64,000 bases of DNA from DASQZT01 sp035638575 (GTDB lineage: Bacteria; Acidobacteriota; Terriglobia; Bryobacterales; Bryobacteraceae): NCBI GenBank assembly GCA_035638575.1, contig DASQZT010000259.1, positions 68,786-132,785 of the forward strand, in the 5' to 3' direction. Below are positions 42,798 through 51,122 of this stretch, piece after piece (within the stretch, counting starts at the first letter, position 1; each line of letters begins with the position of its first letter). The notes beneath the pieces were generated by a model. It was not told the DNA's origin, made no database searches, and saw nothing but the letters and a program-made list of their open reading frames with translations. The position numbers and the translations under genes are program-made.

Positions 42798-44141
42798 TCA
42801 CCGGCGGGTGCGGTGAGTGTCGCGGCCGAGGGCCTCGCCCGTGAACAAGGCGCTCATTTCATGGGCCACGGCTTCGACGGTTTTCATGCTGGCGGCCATC
42901 CCCATGCGGTTGCACTCGACGGCTACCCGGTCGGCGAGGCCCAGCAGCGGGCTCGCGCGGCGGACTTCCCAGGCGAAATCCAGAATCTCCCGGGCGTAAC
43001 GGTCGGCGCGGAACTCGCTCTCGGCGTAGAATCGGGCCGCGGCGCCAACGTTCTCGCGCAAGGCTTGATCTTCCAGAAGGCGGGCGAGATCGATGTGCAG
43101 CTCGCTTTCGCGCTCGGGGTGAATCTTGATTACGGAGCCGTCCATCAGCTCGCTGTAAAAGCCGGTGTCGGTCACGATTACCGGCTTGCCGAAAAGCATC
43201 TCTTCGATCACCGAGGCGGAGGCGCCCTCGGTGACCGGATAGCGGAGATTGATGCAGATGCCGGCGTGCGACAGGTAGGCGTGCAGCACGTCATCGGGCA
43301 CCTGCCCGAGAAACCGGACCACTCTCTCCAGATGATTCCTCCTCACCGCGGCGTTGAGCGCTTCCTGGTACTCCGGAGAGCAGGGACCGAGGATCGCGTA
43401 GACCACGCGTCCGGTGGCGGGACCGAGGCGCCCGAGAGCGTCGATCACCGCCTCGATGCGCTTGTTGGGATTGACGTGGCCCACGGTCACGATGAGCACC
43501 TGGTGGTCCTCGAGGCCGAGATCGCCGCGCGAGAGGTGCGGCGCGCTTCGGTCCGCATCGTAGGGCAAGGAAATGCGCCTCACCGGGCCGGCAAAGCACG
43601 CCTCGACGTGCTTCTTCAAGAAGCCCGAATGCGCCACCACCCCGGCAGCGCCCCGAATCACCTCCTCAAACAACGGAAACCGCACCACCTCATCGGTCTC
43701 CCACAGCCTCGGGCCCCGGCCCGAGAGAACCCGCTGCGCGGCCGCGGTCCCTTCTTCGCCGTAAAGGCGCTCCATCAGCAGCGAATACGCGGCCGGGTTG
43801 CGCTGATCTTCGAAGTAGTACGCCGCAAAGAAGTGGTGCATGACAAAGTCGTGCAGGATGCAGATTCCAGGGTGGCGGCGGGAAACCAGAAAGATCTCAC
43901 GATGGAACGGGAGGTGATTGCCGAAATTGTAAATGGCCAGGTCGTAGTGGTTCAGCGTGCGTTCGTCAACCGCCGCGGCCGATGCAAAGCGCTTCACCGG
44001 AACGGAGGCATCGCGGACATCGCCGTTCTCGAAATGAATCAGGTTCACGTCGGCGAGCTTCGCCAGCTCCGTGACGATGCCGGCACTGGCCCGCGCAATG
44101 GCGCTCTTCTTCGACAGCGGAGTGAACCAGGCGATCTTCAT
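42798..44141 (-). CDS. GT4 family glycosyltransferase (last gene of glycan operon)
   Basis: A 447-residue glycosyltransferase with GT-B fold. The N-terminal half starts MKIAWFTPLSKKSAIARAS, and the C-terminal half contains TVGHVNPNKRIEAVIDAL, RFLGQVPDDVLHAYLSHAGICINLRYPVTEGASASVIEEMLFGKPVIVTDTG with the E-x7-E type donor site. It should transfer a nucleotide-activated sugar to a growing glycan. Its ATG overlaps the preceding gene's stop (ATGA). Three glycosyltransferases in series suggest a repeat unit of at least three glycosidic bonds, the first sugar being added elsewhere. Confidence 0.88.
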   Translation of the reverse strand: MKIAWFTPLSKKSAIARASAGIVTELAKLADVNLIHFENGDVRDASVPVKRFASAAAVDERTLNHYDLAIYNFGNHLPFHREIFLVSRRHPGICILHDFVMHHFFAAYYFEDQRNPAAYSLLMERLYGEEGTAAAQRVLSGRGPRLWETDEVVRFPLFEEVIRGAAGVVAHSGFLKKHVEACFAGPVRRISLPYDADRSAPHLSRGDLGLEDHQVLIVTVGHVNPNKRIEAVIDALGRLGPATGRVVYAILGPCSPEYQEALNAAVRRNHLERVVRFLGQVPDDVLHAYLSHAGICINLRYPVTEGASASVIEEMLFGKPVIVTDTGFYSELMDGSVIKIHPERESELHIDLARLLEDQALRENVGAAARFYAESEFRADRYAREILDFAWEVRRASPLLGLADRVAVECNRMGMAASMKTVEAVAHEMSALFTGEALGRDTHRTRR

Positions 44142-45175
44142 TTAGTCAGCTTCTCGATCACGGTATCCCAGGTAATTCTCAGGGAGTGGACCAGCTCGAG
44201 CCCCGCCTCGCCCATGCGCTGCGCTTTCTGCTTGTCCAGAAACAGTTGATCCATGGCTTCGGCCAACACGCGCGGTTCGGGAGCCACAACCCGGCCCGTC
44301 GATCCTTCCCTGGCCAGCGCCTCGATCCCGCCCGAATCGCTGCAAGTGATTACGGGTTTCCGCGAGAGGTAAGACTCCAGTGTCACATACCCGTACGAGT
44401 CTTCATCATAGGGAATATACGCGCAGCCCAGCGACCGGCCGAACCAATCGACTTTCTCCTCCTCGGAAATGAACCGATTGACGAACTGAACTTTCTTCTC
44501 CAGGCCGTTCTTCCGGATGGTGGATTCGATAGCTTCGGCGTCTTCCCGCGTTTCGGCGCAGCCCGCCACCAGTAACTTGACCCTGGTCCGGCAGTGCTGC
44601 ATGGCCTGGACCAGAAGTAACTGGCGCTTGGTGGCATTAACCCTTCCGGGGCAGAAGATATAGTCGCCGTATTCCGCGCACGAGTACTGGCTGTGGGTCA
44701 ACAGCGGGGGATAGAGCACTTCCGAATCGAGCCCGTTGAATTTCTTCAAGCGGCCCGATGTTACTTCCGAGTTAGTATAGATTTTGCGGGCTTCGGGAAG
44801 GTAGGAGTTATCGCCCCGAATAATCAGTTCGCGGATCTCACGGCCTTCCGGCGAATCGGCGAGGCCCTGAAAACGGGTGCCCCAAAGGTCGTAGGCCTGC
44901 CGGAACTGGTGGAGCAGCCAGAGAACCTTGTCAGGGTGGGGCACGTAATAAGCCGGAAACTTGAAGGCGATCACACGATCGACCCCGGGAACGCGCATCA
45001 GCCGGCATGCCAGCATGTGCTCGACGATTTTTTCGGGCGGTGCCCAACGGAAGGGGATGCGCACCACTAGGGCCTTGTGGCCGTGTTCGACTAGCTTGGC
45101 GGCGAGGGCGTCGGCCAAGTGCTCGGCGCCACCTCGCAGGAACGGAACGCAGTTGTTGAGCACCACGATTTTCAT
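44138..45175 (-). CDS. GT4 family glycosyltransferase (tandem duplicate)
   Basis: A 345-residue GT-B glycosyltransferase. I place the start at ATG 45175, where it overlaps the upstream stop (ATGA) and gives MKIVVLNNCVPFLRGGAEHLADAL; the frame is open 105 bases further but that part is not protein-like. It resembles the next gene upstream throughout (shared AYDLWGTRFQ, VLYPPLL, YGDYIF, DEDSYGYVTLE), so the two are tandem duplicates with different sugar or linkage preference. The donor-site motif is in DEDSYGYVTLESYLSRKPVITCSDSGG. Confidence 0.88.
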   Translation of the reverse strand: MKIVVLNNCVPFLRGGAEHLADALAAKLVEHGHKALVVRIPFRWAPPEKIVEHMLACRLMRVPGVDRVIAFKFPAYYVPHPDKVLWLLHQFRQAYDLWGTRFQGLADSPEGREIRELIIRGDNSYLPEARKIYTNSEVTSGRLKKFNGLDSEVLYPPLLTHSQYSCAEYGDYIFCPGRVNATKRQLLLVQAMQHCRTRVKLLVAGCAETREDAEAIESTIRKNGLEKKVQFVNRFISEEEKVDWFGRSLGCAYIPYDEDSYGYVTLESYLSRKPVITCSDSGGIEALAREGSTGRVVAPEPRVLAEAMDQLFLDKQKAQRMGEAGLELVHSLRITWDTVIEKLTK

Positions 45176-46215
45176 GCGAGCAGACGCTCCATCACGTTGT
45201 CCCAGGTGATTCCCAGCTCCTCGATCCGCTCGACGCCAGCCTCGCCCATGGTCCGGGCTAACTCCTTGTCGCCGTACCACTCGTCCATGGCGTGCGCGAT
45301 CAACTCCGGGTCGGCTGGAGTAATAAAGCCGTTCCTGCCATTCACGATCAGCTCGTTGGTGCCGCCGGAATCGGTGGTGGTCAGCACAGGCTTGCGGGCG
45401 GCGTGGGCTTCTAAAGAAGGATATCCGTATGAGTCCTCATCAAAGGGAAAGTAGATGACTCCGAGACAACCGGCGAAAAGCTCTATCTTCTCCGGCTCCG
45501 GGATCCAGCGCGGGAGTATGGTGACACGGTTTTTCAGCCCGTACCGTTCCACCAGGCGAAAAAGGTCGTCGACATAAGGCTCGGCGCCGGGATCGGCGCA
45601 ACCGGCAATCATCAGCTTGACCGGCGTGCGCGTCGAGCTTAGGGCCTCTATCGCGAGCCATTGGCGCTTATGATGAGTCAGCCGGGCGAAGTACAGCAGG
45701 TAGTCGCCGTATCCGGCGTTGTAGTACTGATCGGGAGAGAGAAGCGGCGGATAGAGGACGTCGGCGGTAACTCCATTGAACTTACTCAGGCGGTCGCGGA
45801 CGACTGCGGAATTGGAGAATAGCTTGACCGCCTCGCGCAAACCGACGTTGTCGGCGGCGATGATGGCCTCGCGATAAGCCGATCCTTCGGGTGTCTCGGG
45901 GATGTTCTGATACCGGGTTCCCCACAGGTCGTAGGCGCTTCGATAATGGTGGATAAACCAGACCACTTTGTTGGGGTGCTTCAGGAGGTGCGCCGGGGTG
46001 CGGATGGCGATCAGGCGGTCGCCATGGCTGCTGAGGTCCATGAGCCGGAACGCGAGCAACTGGTCCAAAAGCTCCGGATAACTTTCCGACACGGGAAAGG
46101 GAAGGATTTCCACTTCATGCCCGCGCGCCTGAAGCTGATTCCCGAGCCAGTCCACGATGAAAGTGGAGCCTCCCTCAACGAAGGGGGCAACACTGGTGGC
46201 GACTATGATCTTCAT
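45172..46215 (-). CDS. GT4 family glycosyltransferase
   Basis: A 347-residue GT-B glycosyltransferase. The N terminus is MKIIVATSVAPFVEGGSTFIVDWLG, with the glycine-rich acceptor loop; the C-terminal donor site is DEDSYGYPSLEAHAARKPVLTTTDSGGTNELI. It is the paralogue of the gene just downstream. The gap from the aminotransferase gene is only six bases. Its likely donor is the nucleotide sugar made by the operon, but the sequence does not show which of the three enzymes uses it. Confidence 0.88.
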   Translation of the reverse strand: MKIIVATSVAPFVEGGSTFIVDWLGNQLQARGHEVEILPFPVSESYPELLDQLLAFRLMDLSSHGDRLIAIRTPAHLLKHPNKVVWFIHHYRSAYDLWGTRYQNIPETPEGSAYREAIIAADNVGLREAVKLFSNSAVVRDRLSKFNGVTADVLYPPLLSPDQYYNAGYGDYLLYFARLTHHKRQWLAIEALSSTRTPVKLMIAGCADPGAEPYVDDLFRLVERYGLKNRVTILPRWIPEPEKIELFAGCLGVIYFPFDEDSYGYPSLEAHAARKPVLTTTDSGGTNELIVNGRNGFITPADPELIAHAMDEWYGDKELARTMGEAGVERIEELGITWDNVMERLLA

Positions 46216-46221
46216 GGTGGC

Positions 46222-47346
46222 TCAGGGGCCGGGGTGCTTCGACCAGTGGGCGATGCGCCCGGCGATATAGGTCACATCATCCTCACCGAGCAGGCCGTGC
46301 ATCGGGATCGAAAGACCCCGGCTGGAAAGCCTGTCGGCCACGGGGTAGCGCGCGTCCGGCTCGCGGTAGGGTGGCATGACGTGCATGGGGTAGAAGACCG
46401 GACGTGTCTCGATTCCGTCGTCCGCCAGCCGCTGCATGAACTCGTCGCGGTCCAGGCGAACCGAGTCGCGGAGCACGATGACGTAGGACCAAAAGGCGTG
46501 CCTGGCCCAGGCTTCCTCGCAGGGCAAAACAAGAAAATCCTCGAGGGCCGCCAGAAGGGAACCGTACCAGTGGGCGATGCGGCAGCGTTGTTCCAGAAAA
46601 AGGTCGATCTGCTGAAGCTGCGCGACGCCGATGGCCGCGCAGATATTGGTCATTCGGTAGTTGTATCCCACCACCGGGAACCAGTAGCGGCGGCCAGGGT
46701 CCATTCCCTGGCCGCGCAGGATGCGGAGCTTGTCCGCCAGATTCCGGTTGGAGGTGGTGACCATGCCGCCTTCCCCGGTGGTTACGATCTTGTTGCCGTA
46801 GAAGCTGAACGTGGCCGCGTCGCCGAGGGAACCGGTCCTGCGCCCGCGGTAGAGCGCGCCATGCGCCTCGGCGGCGTCCTCCAGGACGAACAGGCCATGT
46901 TTGCGGGCGATGGCCGAGATGTCGTCCATGGCGGCCGGATGGCCGTACAGGTGTACCACCACGATGCCCTTGGTTCGCGCGGTGATGCGCTCCTCGATCC
47001 GCTGGGGATCGATCGCCATGGTGCGCGGCTCGGAATCGACCAATACCGGGCGCGCGCCGCAATAGTGCACGGCATTGGCGGTGGCCACGTAGGTGAGGGT
47101 AGGGACGATCACTTCGTCGCCGGGGCCGGAGCCCAAGGCCGACAATGCCAGGTGCAGCGCGGTGGTGCCGTTGTTGCAGGCCACCGCGTGGCTGGCCCCG
47201 CAGTAACGCGCGAATCCTTCTTCGAAGAGGGGAATGAACCGGCCGATGGAGGAAATCCAACCGGTCTCCATGCACTCTAGGACGTTTTTTTTCTCGGCGT
47301 CGCCAATGACGGGGTGAGCAACCGGAATGGTCTTGCGTTCAGTCAT
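46222..47346 (-). CDS. per: GDP-perosamine synthase (DegT/DnrJ/EryC1/StrS aminotransferase)
   Basis: A 374-residue PLP-dependent sugar aminotransferase. Lys186 in SFYGNKIVTTGEGGM forms the Schiff base. CNNGTTALHLAL and EDAAEAHGA contact the cofactor. The stretches ECMETGWISSIGRFI, VPTLTYVATANAVHYCGA, LRGQGMDPGRRYWFPVVGYNYRMTN and RPVFYPMHVMPPY match what I know of the GDP-perosamine synthases (PerA/RfbE of Caulobacter and E. coli O157). The enzyme would turn GDP-4-keto-6-deoxymannose plus glutamate into GDP-perosamine. The gmd gene in the same operon supplies the substrate, which supports the call. It overlaps the acyltransferase gene by eight bases. A different 4-aminosugar cannot be excluded. 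Confidence 0.85.
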   Translation of the reverse strand: MTERKTIPVAHPVIGDAEKKNVLECMETGWISSIGRFIPLFEEGFARYCGASHAVACNNGTTALHLALSALGSGPGDEVIVPTLTYVATANAVHYCGARPVLVDSEPRTMAIDPQRIEERITARTKGIVVVHLYGHPAAMDDISAIARKHGLFVLEDAAEAHGALYRGRRTGSLGDAATFSFYGNKIVTTGEGGMVTTSNRNLADKLRILRGQGMDPGRRYWFPVVGYNYRMTNICAAIGVAQLQQIDLFLEQRCRIAHWYGSLLAALEDFLVLPCEEAWARHAFWSYVIVLRDSVRLDRDEFMQRLADDGIETRPVFYPMHVMPPYREPDARYPVADRLSSRGLSIPMHGLLGEDDVTYIAGRIAHWSKHPGP

Positions 47347-47992
47347 GCGTCTCGGGGCCGCCTTGCCGTCTCTTGACGGTGGCCGGAACTCCCAAGGCTA
47401 ACACGCCTCCGGGCAGGTCGGCGACCACGGCCGCTCCGGCGCCAACCGTCGTCCATCGGCCGATGGTGATGCCCGGAATCACGCTGCTGCCAATGCCCAG
47501 GAAGACTCCCTCGCCCAGGCGCACGCACCCCGCCACCGCTGTTCCGGGCGAGATGTGGGCGCACGCGCCGATGACGCAATCGTGATCCACGGAGGCATTG
47601 GTGTTGACGATCACGCCGTCTCCCAGCTGCGCCTCGGCGTTGATCGCCGCGCCCGGCATGATGGCGATGCCTTCGCCGAGCCGGGCTCGCCGGGAGATCG
47701 CGGCTCGCGGGCTGACCGCGTTGACCAGGCGGAATCCGCGCCGCTTCAGGGATTCGATGCACGCCTTTCGCCGCCGGTTATCGCCGATCGCCACGAACGC
47801 GGATCGAAGCCCCGATTGGAGCGTGGCGTCCAGAACGTCGTCCGTGCCGAGCCAGCGATATCCAAAGAGCCCGCCGGGGCTTGCGGCCGCGGCGATGTAC
47901 CCGGCGATCTCGACTTCGGCCGCCTCTTCCAGAATGTCGGCGACCACCTTGGCATGGCCGCCGCCGCCGAGAATGACGACGCGCTCTTTCAT
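47339..47992 (-). CDS. NeuD/PglD-like sugar O- or N-acyltransferase
   Basis: A 217-residue trimeric left-handed beta-helix acyltransferase. The N-terminal nucleotide-sugar-binding part starts RVVILGGGGHAKVVADIL and the later part consists of hexapeptide repeats (AIMPGAAINAEAQLGDGVIVNTNASVDHDCVIGACAHISPGT, GVFLGIGSSVIPGI). The His pair in SVDHDCVIG is the catalytic base of the family. Next to a perosamine synthase it is the natural candidate for GDP-perosamine N-acetyltransferase (PerB-like), though the acyl group could differ. It overlaps both neighbours. Confidence 0.85.
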   Translation of the reverse strand: MKERVVILGGGGHAKVVADILEEAAEVEIAGYIAAAASPGGLFGYRWLGTDDVLDATLQSGLRSAFVAIGDNRRRKACIESLKRRGFRLVNAVSPRAAISRRARLGEGIAIMPGAAINAEAQLGDGVIVNTNASVDHDCVIGACAHISPGTAVAGCVRLGEGVFLGIGSSVIPGITIGRWTTVGAGAAVVADLPGGVLALGVPATVKRRQGGPETHD

Positions 47993-49569
47993 GCGGACGC
48001 CGGGGTGGCCTCCGGCACGCGCCCCAGCTCGAGATTGGCGGAGAAGCAGGAGAGCAGCTCTTCCCGCCGGACTTCCAGCAGCTCGCCGGTCTCATCGTGG
48101 ATGCGGCGGATATCGAACCCCGTTGCCGCGATCTCATCCATAAACGCGGCCGGCTCGACGCCCGCGCGCCGGAGAAGCGAAGGCGCGAACTCCAACAGGA
48201 TGCGAATCCCTGGACTGCGCTCCACCACGCGGCGCATGCCGCGCAAGACCAGCGGCTCGGATCCCTCCGCATCGATCTTGACCACGTCGACGCGAGGCTC
48301 GCGCTCCAGGATCTGATCCAGCGTCAGGGTTTGGACGCCGACCCGCTCGCACTCCTGGTCCCAGAAGAGCGTGTTGTGGCCCGAATCGCCGGCAAAAACG
48401 GCAAGCTGCGCGCATCCCGCTCGATCGGTGACGGCAGCCTGGTGCATCTCCACGAGTCCGGTCTCGAGGTATCCGTTGACCTGGACGTTTTCGTGGAGCA
48501 GACGGAAGGTTTCGGGCGCCGGTTCGAAACTGTAGATCTTGCCGCGGCCCTGAAGCAGCCTGGCGGCGTAGAGCGTGTAGATACCGACGTTGGCTCCCAC
48601 ATCGACGACTACCGCGCCCGGCCGGACCAAAGCCAGGAAGCGCGCGGTCACGCCCGGTTCGGGAACGCCGCGAAAAGCGTGGTATGCGGCCAGGCGCCAC
48701 TCCGCTTCCGGCAGGCCCAGAATGAAGCCGTCCACTTCCGTGGCGACGACGTTGTGGGCCGTCAGGATCGCGGGTTGACGGTGGCGGCGGAGGCTGTCGA
48801 CCTCGGCCCTCAGGTGGCCGATGGATTCCGACAGGAGTTGCACGGAGTCGCTCAGGCGCCCATTGGATTCCCGTTCGCGCGTCACCGCCTGGGTGAGATG
48901 CTCGACGGCCTCTCCCACGTGCTCGACGGCGTCCGCCACTAGGGCGGCCGCTTTGGCGTTGGCGGTGATTTCGGCATGCAGGGCGTCGCGCATCTGCAAC
49001 TGCTGTGCTTCGACATCGGCCACGTAAGCGTCGAGCTTCTTCGAAACCGTCCAGAGCACTTCGTCGCTTCTGGCGGAGAGCCCGTCGCTTCTCACCGCCA
49101 CCTCGCGCAGCACAAAATCGAGCTTGTGATCGATAGCGTCGAACCGGCTGTACAACGGTCCCCGGAGAAGCTCGCGAACTTGTGCCAGCACGCTTCCGGC
49201 GGCCTGGCGGAGAGATGCGGCCAGGCCGCGCCGGTGGCCGCCCGCGGCGGCTTCGGGAATGCCGGTGAAGCGCACGCCGCTGCGCCGGCCCTCGTCGGAA
49301 TTGATGAGCTGGAGCGCGACCACGCGGCGGGGAACGTGGCGGCGCAGGATCTCGAGGTAATTGACGAAGCCCGAGATGTCGCACTCGCGGCCGAGGATGC
49401 GCCGGTACGCCTCCTGCAGAAATTGCTCGTCATCGATGATGGCCCACAGGCCGCTCAGATCCACCGGGGCCTTGCCCGGATGATCCTGGGCGCCGGGCGC
49501 GCCCTTGGCAGCCTTGGCCGGGAGCAGGGCGGCGATGCGTCTTTTGAAGAGATCCTCGGAGAAGTCCAC
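47989..49569 (-). CDS. DUF4214-coiled coil-FkbM methyltransferase fusion
   Basis: A 526-residue three-part protein. Residues about 42-105 form a DUF4214-like domain (FLQEAYRRILGRECDISGFVNYLEIL), a helical module seen in glycan and surface-protein enzymes. Residues about 170-280 are a coiled coil (KLDAYVADVEAQQLQM, RERESNGRLSDSVQLLSESIGHLRAEVDSLRR). From about 315 an FkbM-family SAM methyltransferase follows, with VVVDVGANVGIYTLYAARLL, YSFEPAPETFRLLHENV, VDVVKIDAEGSEPLVLRGM. It probably O-methylates a sugar of the glycan. Overlap with neudD-like gene (ATGA) and a three-base gap to gmd fix it in the operon. Confidence 0.88.
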   Translation of the reverse strand: MDFSEDLFKRRIAALLPAKAAKGAPGAQDHPGKAPVDLSGLWAIIDDEQFLQEAYRRILGRECDISGFVNYLEILRRHVPRRVVALQLINSDEGRRSGVRFTGIPEAAAGGHRRGLAASLRQAAGSVLAQVRELLRGPLYSRFDAIDHKLDFVLREVAVRSDGLSARSDEVLWTVSKKLDAYVADVEAQQLQMRDALHAEITANAKAAALVADAVEHVGEAVEHLTQAVTRERESNGRLSDSVQLLSESIGHLRAEVDSLRRHRQPAILTAHNVVATEVDGFILGLPEAEWRLAAYHAFRGVPEPGVTARFLALVRPGAVVVDVGANVGIYTLYAARLLQGRGKIYSFEPAPETFRLLHENVQVNGYLETGLVEMHQAAVTDRAGCAQLAVFAGDSGHNTLFWDQECERVGVQTLTLDQILEREPRVDVVKIDAEGSEPLVLRGMRRVVERSPGIRILLEFAPSLLRRAGVEPAAFMDEIAATGFDIRRIHDETGELLEVRREELLSCFSANLELGRVPEATPASA

Positions 49570-49572
49570 GTC

Positions 49573-50574
49573 CTAGCCCGCCATTACGCCCGCGGAAGGA
49601 CAATTCTGCGCTGCGAGATCGGCGGCAAGCATCTCGTGGACCAGCTTGTGAAACACGGTCTTGCAGGTCCAACCCAATTCGCGTGTCGCCTTGCTTGCAT
49701 CCCCGAGCAGCAGGTGAACTTCGGCCGGCCGGTACAAGGAAGGATCGATCACCACGTGCTCGCGCCAATCCAGATCCGCCGCGGCGAACGCGATCTGGGC
49801 GAACTCCTCCACGGAATGAGTCTCGCCCGTCGCCACCACGTAGTCCTCGGGCCGCTCCTGTTGCAGCATGAGCCACATGGCTTCGACGTATTCGCGGGCA
49901 TGTCCCCAATCGCGGCGCGCTTCCAGATTCCCCAGGGGCAGCTTGGATTGTTTGCCGGCGACGATTTTCGACACGCCGGCGGTGATCTTCCGGGAGACGA
50001 ATTCGTAACCGCGGCGCGGCGATTCGTGGTTGAACAGAATGCCGTTGGAGGCGAACATGCCGTAAGCCTCGCGGTAATTGCGGGTCAGCTCATAGCCGGC
50101 CACTTTGCTGATGCCGTAGCAGGATCGGGGCCGGAAGCGGGTCCTTTCGTTCTGCGGCGTCTCCTCCGCCGCGCCGAACATTTCGCTCGAGCCGGCAAAA
50201 TAGAAGCGGCACCGGGGCGCCAGGCGCTTCACCGCGGACAGCAGGTAGTGGGTGCCGTTGATGTTGGTGTTGAGCGTGGAAAACTCGTCGTCGAACGAGT
50301 AGGTAACGAAACTCTGCGCGGCCAGGTGGTAGCACTCGTCGGGTTGGGCCGCATCCACCACGCCGTGGATGCTGGCATAACTCTCCAGCGACGCCGCGTG
50401 GAGCGTCAGGCGGTCCTGGATGTGGCGGATCCGGCTCAGCCGGTGTTCCGGGTCCTCGATGGCCACGCGCCGCACCACGCCGTGCACTTCGTAGCCCTTG
50501 GACAAGAGCAGTTCGGCCAGGTAGGAACCGTCCTGACCGGTGATCCCGGTGATAAGGGCCCGCTTGCTGCTCAT
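49573..50574 (-). CDS. gmd: GDP-mannose 4,6-dehydratase
   Basis: A 333-residue extended short-chain dehydrogenase that turns GDP-mannose into GDP-4-keto-6-deoxymannose. The NADP-binding TGITGQDGSYLAELLLSKGYEVHG is at the N terminus and the active-site region is SCYGISKVAGYELTRNYREAYGMFASNGILFNHESPRRGYEFVSRKI, with the Tyr-x3-Lys pair. The ARRDWGHAREYVEAMWLML stretch is typical of Gmd. The start is ATG 50574, giving MSSKRALITG; the open frame upstream is not protein-like. It is the first gene of the operon that ends at 42798. Confidence 0.93.
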   Translation of the reverse strand: MSSKRALITGITGQDGSYLAELLLSKGYEVHGVVRRVAIEDPEHRLSRIRHIQDRLTLHAASLESYASIHGVVDAAQPDECYHLAAQSFVTYSFDDEFSTLNTNINGTHYLLSAVKRLAPRCRFYFAGSSEMFGAAEETPQNERTRFRPRSCYGISKVAGYELTRNYREAYGMFASNGILFNHESPRRGYEFVSRKITAGVSKIVAGKQSKLPLGNLEARRDWGHAREYVEAMWLMLQQERPEDYVVATGETHSVEEFAQIAFAAADLDWREHVVIDPSLYRPAEVHLLLGDASKATRELGWTCKTVFHKLVHEMLAADLAAQNCPSAGVMAG

Positions 50575-50641
50575 GGAGAAGTGACTCCATATTCTAGCGG
50601 ATTTTAGGTGGGGGCGCTGATTGGGAAGACCGCGGAGCGCT

Positions 50642-51007
50642 TTACTGCACGGTCCACGACCCCAGGGCCTGCCAGCCCGAGACTGGCCCCCGGCGTCCAA
50701 CGCTCTGGGCGGGCGCCACAATCGTGCGCGGGTTGGTTGCCGCGCCGTCCTGCCAGGAGTTGAAAACGAATTGCCGGCCAGCGCCGCCGCTTGCAGGCGA
50801 AACGAAGGTGACCGTGCAACTCGCGCCCGGCGTCCAGTTCAGCGCCTGCGGCGCGGTGTACCCGCCGGCGCTGCAACCGCTGCCATCGGCAGTGAAAACC
50901 TGTGCCGCGGGGTTCGAGAGGATCGTTACGGAAACCGCCGCCGGCAGGCACCGCACAGCCAGGAGGGCCGGCGCCATAAAGCGAAGCATGAGACGCAATC
51001 CGGGCAT
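50642..51007 (-). CDS. small exported protein with a W-Q-A-L-G end motif
   Basis: A 121-residue protein with a signal peptide (LMLRFMAPALLAVRCLPAAVS). The mature part has two Cys residues (GSGCSAGGY and GASCTVTF) and the pattern LNWTPGASCTVTF followed by FVFNSWQDGAATNPRTI. That looks like a short immunoglobulin-like beta-sandwich repeat common on acidobacterial exoproteins. It ends SGWQALGSWTVQ, close to the end of each C-terminal module of the FG-GAP proteins in this window (GWQALGTWSVP). It stands 67 bases upstream of gmd on the same strand. Family not named. Confidence 0.6.
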   Translation of the reverse strand: MPGLRLMLRFMAPALLAVRCLPAAVSVTILSNPAAQVFTADGSGCSAGGYTAPQALNWTPGASCTVTFVSPASGGAGRQFVFNSWQDGAATNPRTIVAPAQSVGRRGPVSGWQALGSWTVQ

Positions 51008-51122
51008 GGCGATTCCAGCCTACCATGGCGGAATTTCAAAGGAGTTACACATCGCGGCTCTCAATATCCTAAAATCGAGCTTTGGAGGGACCGGCCCGTC
51101 CGGCCCCGATTGGAGTTTTGGC

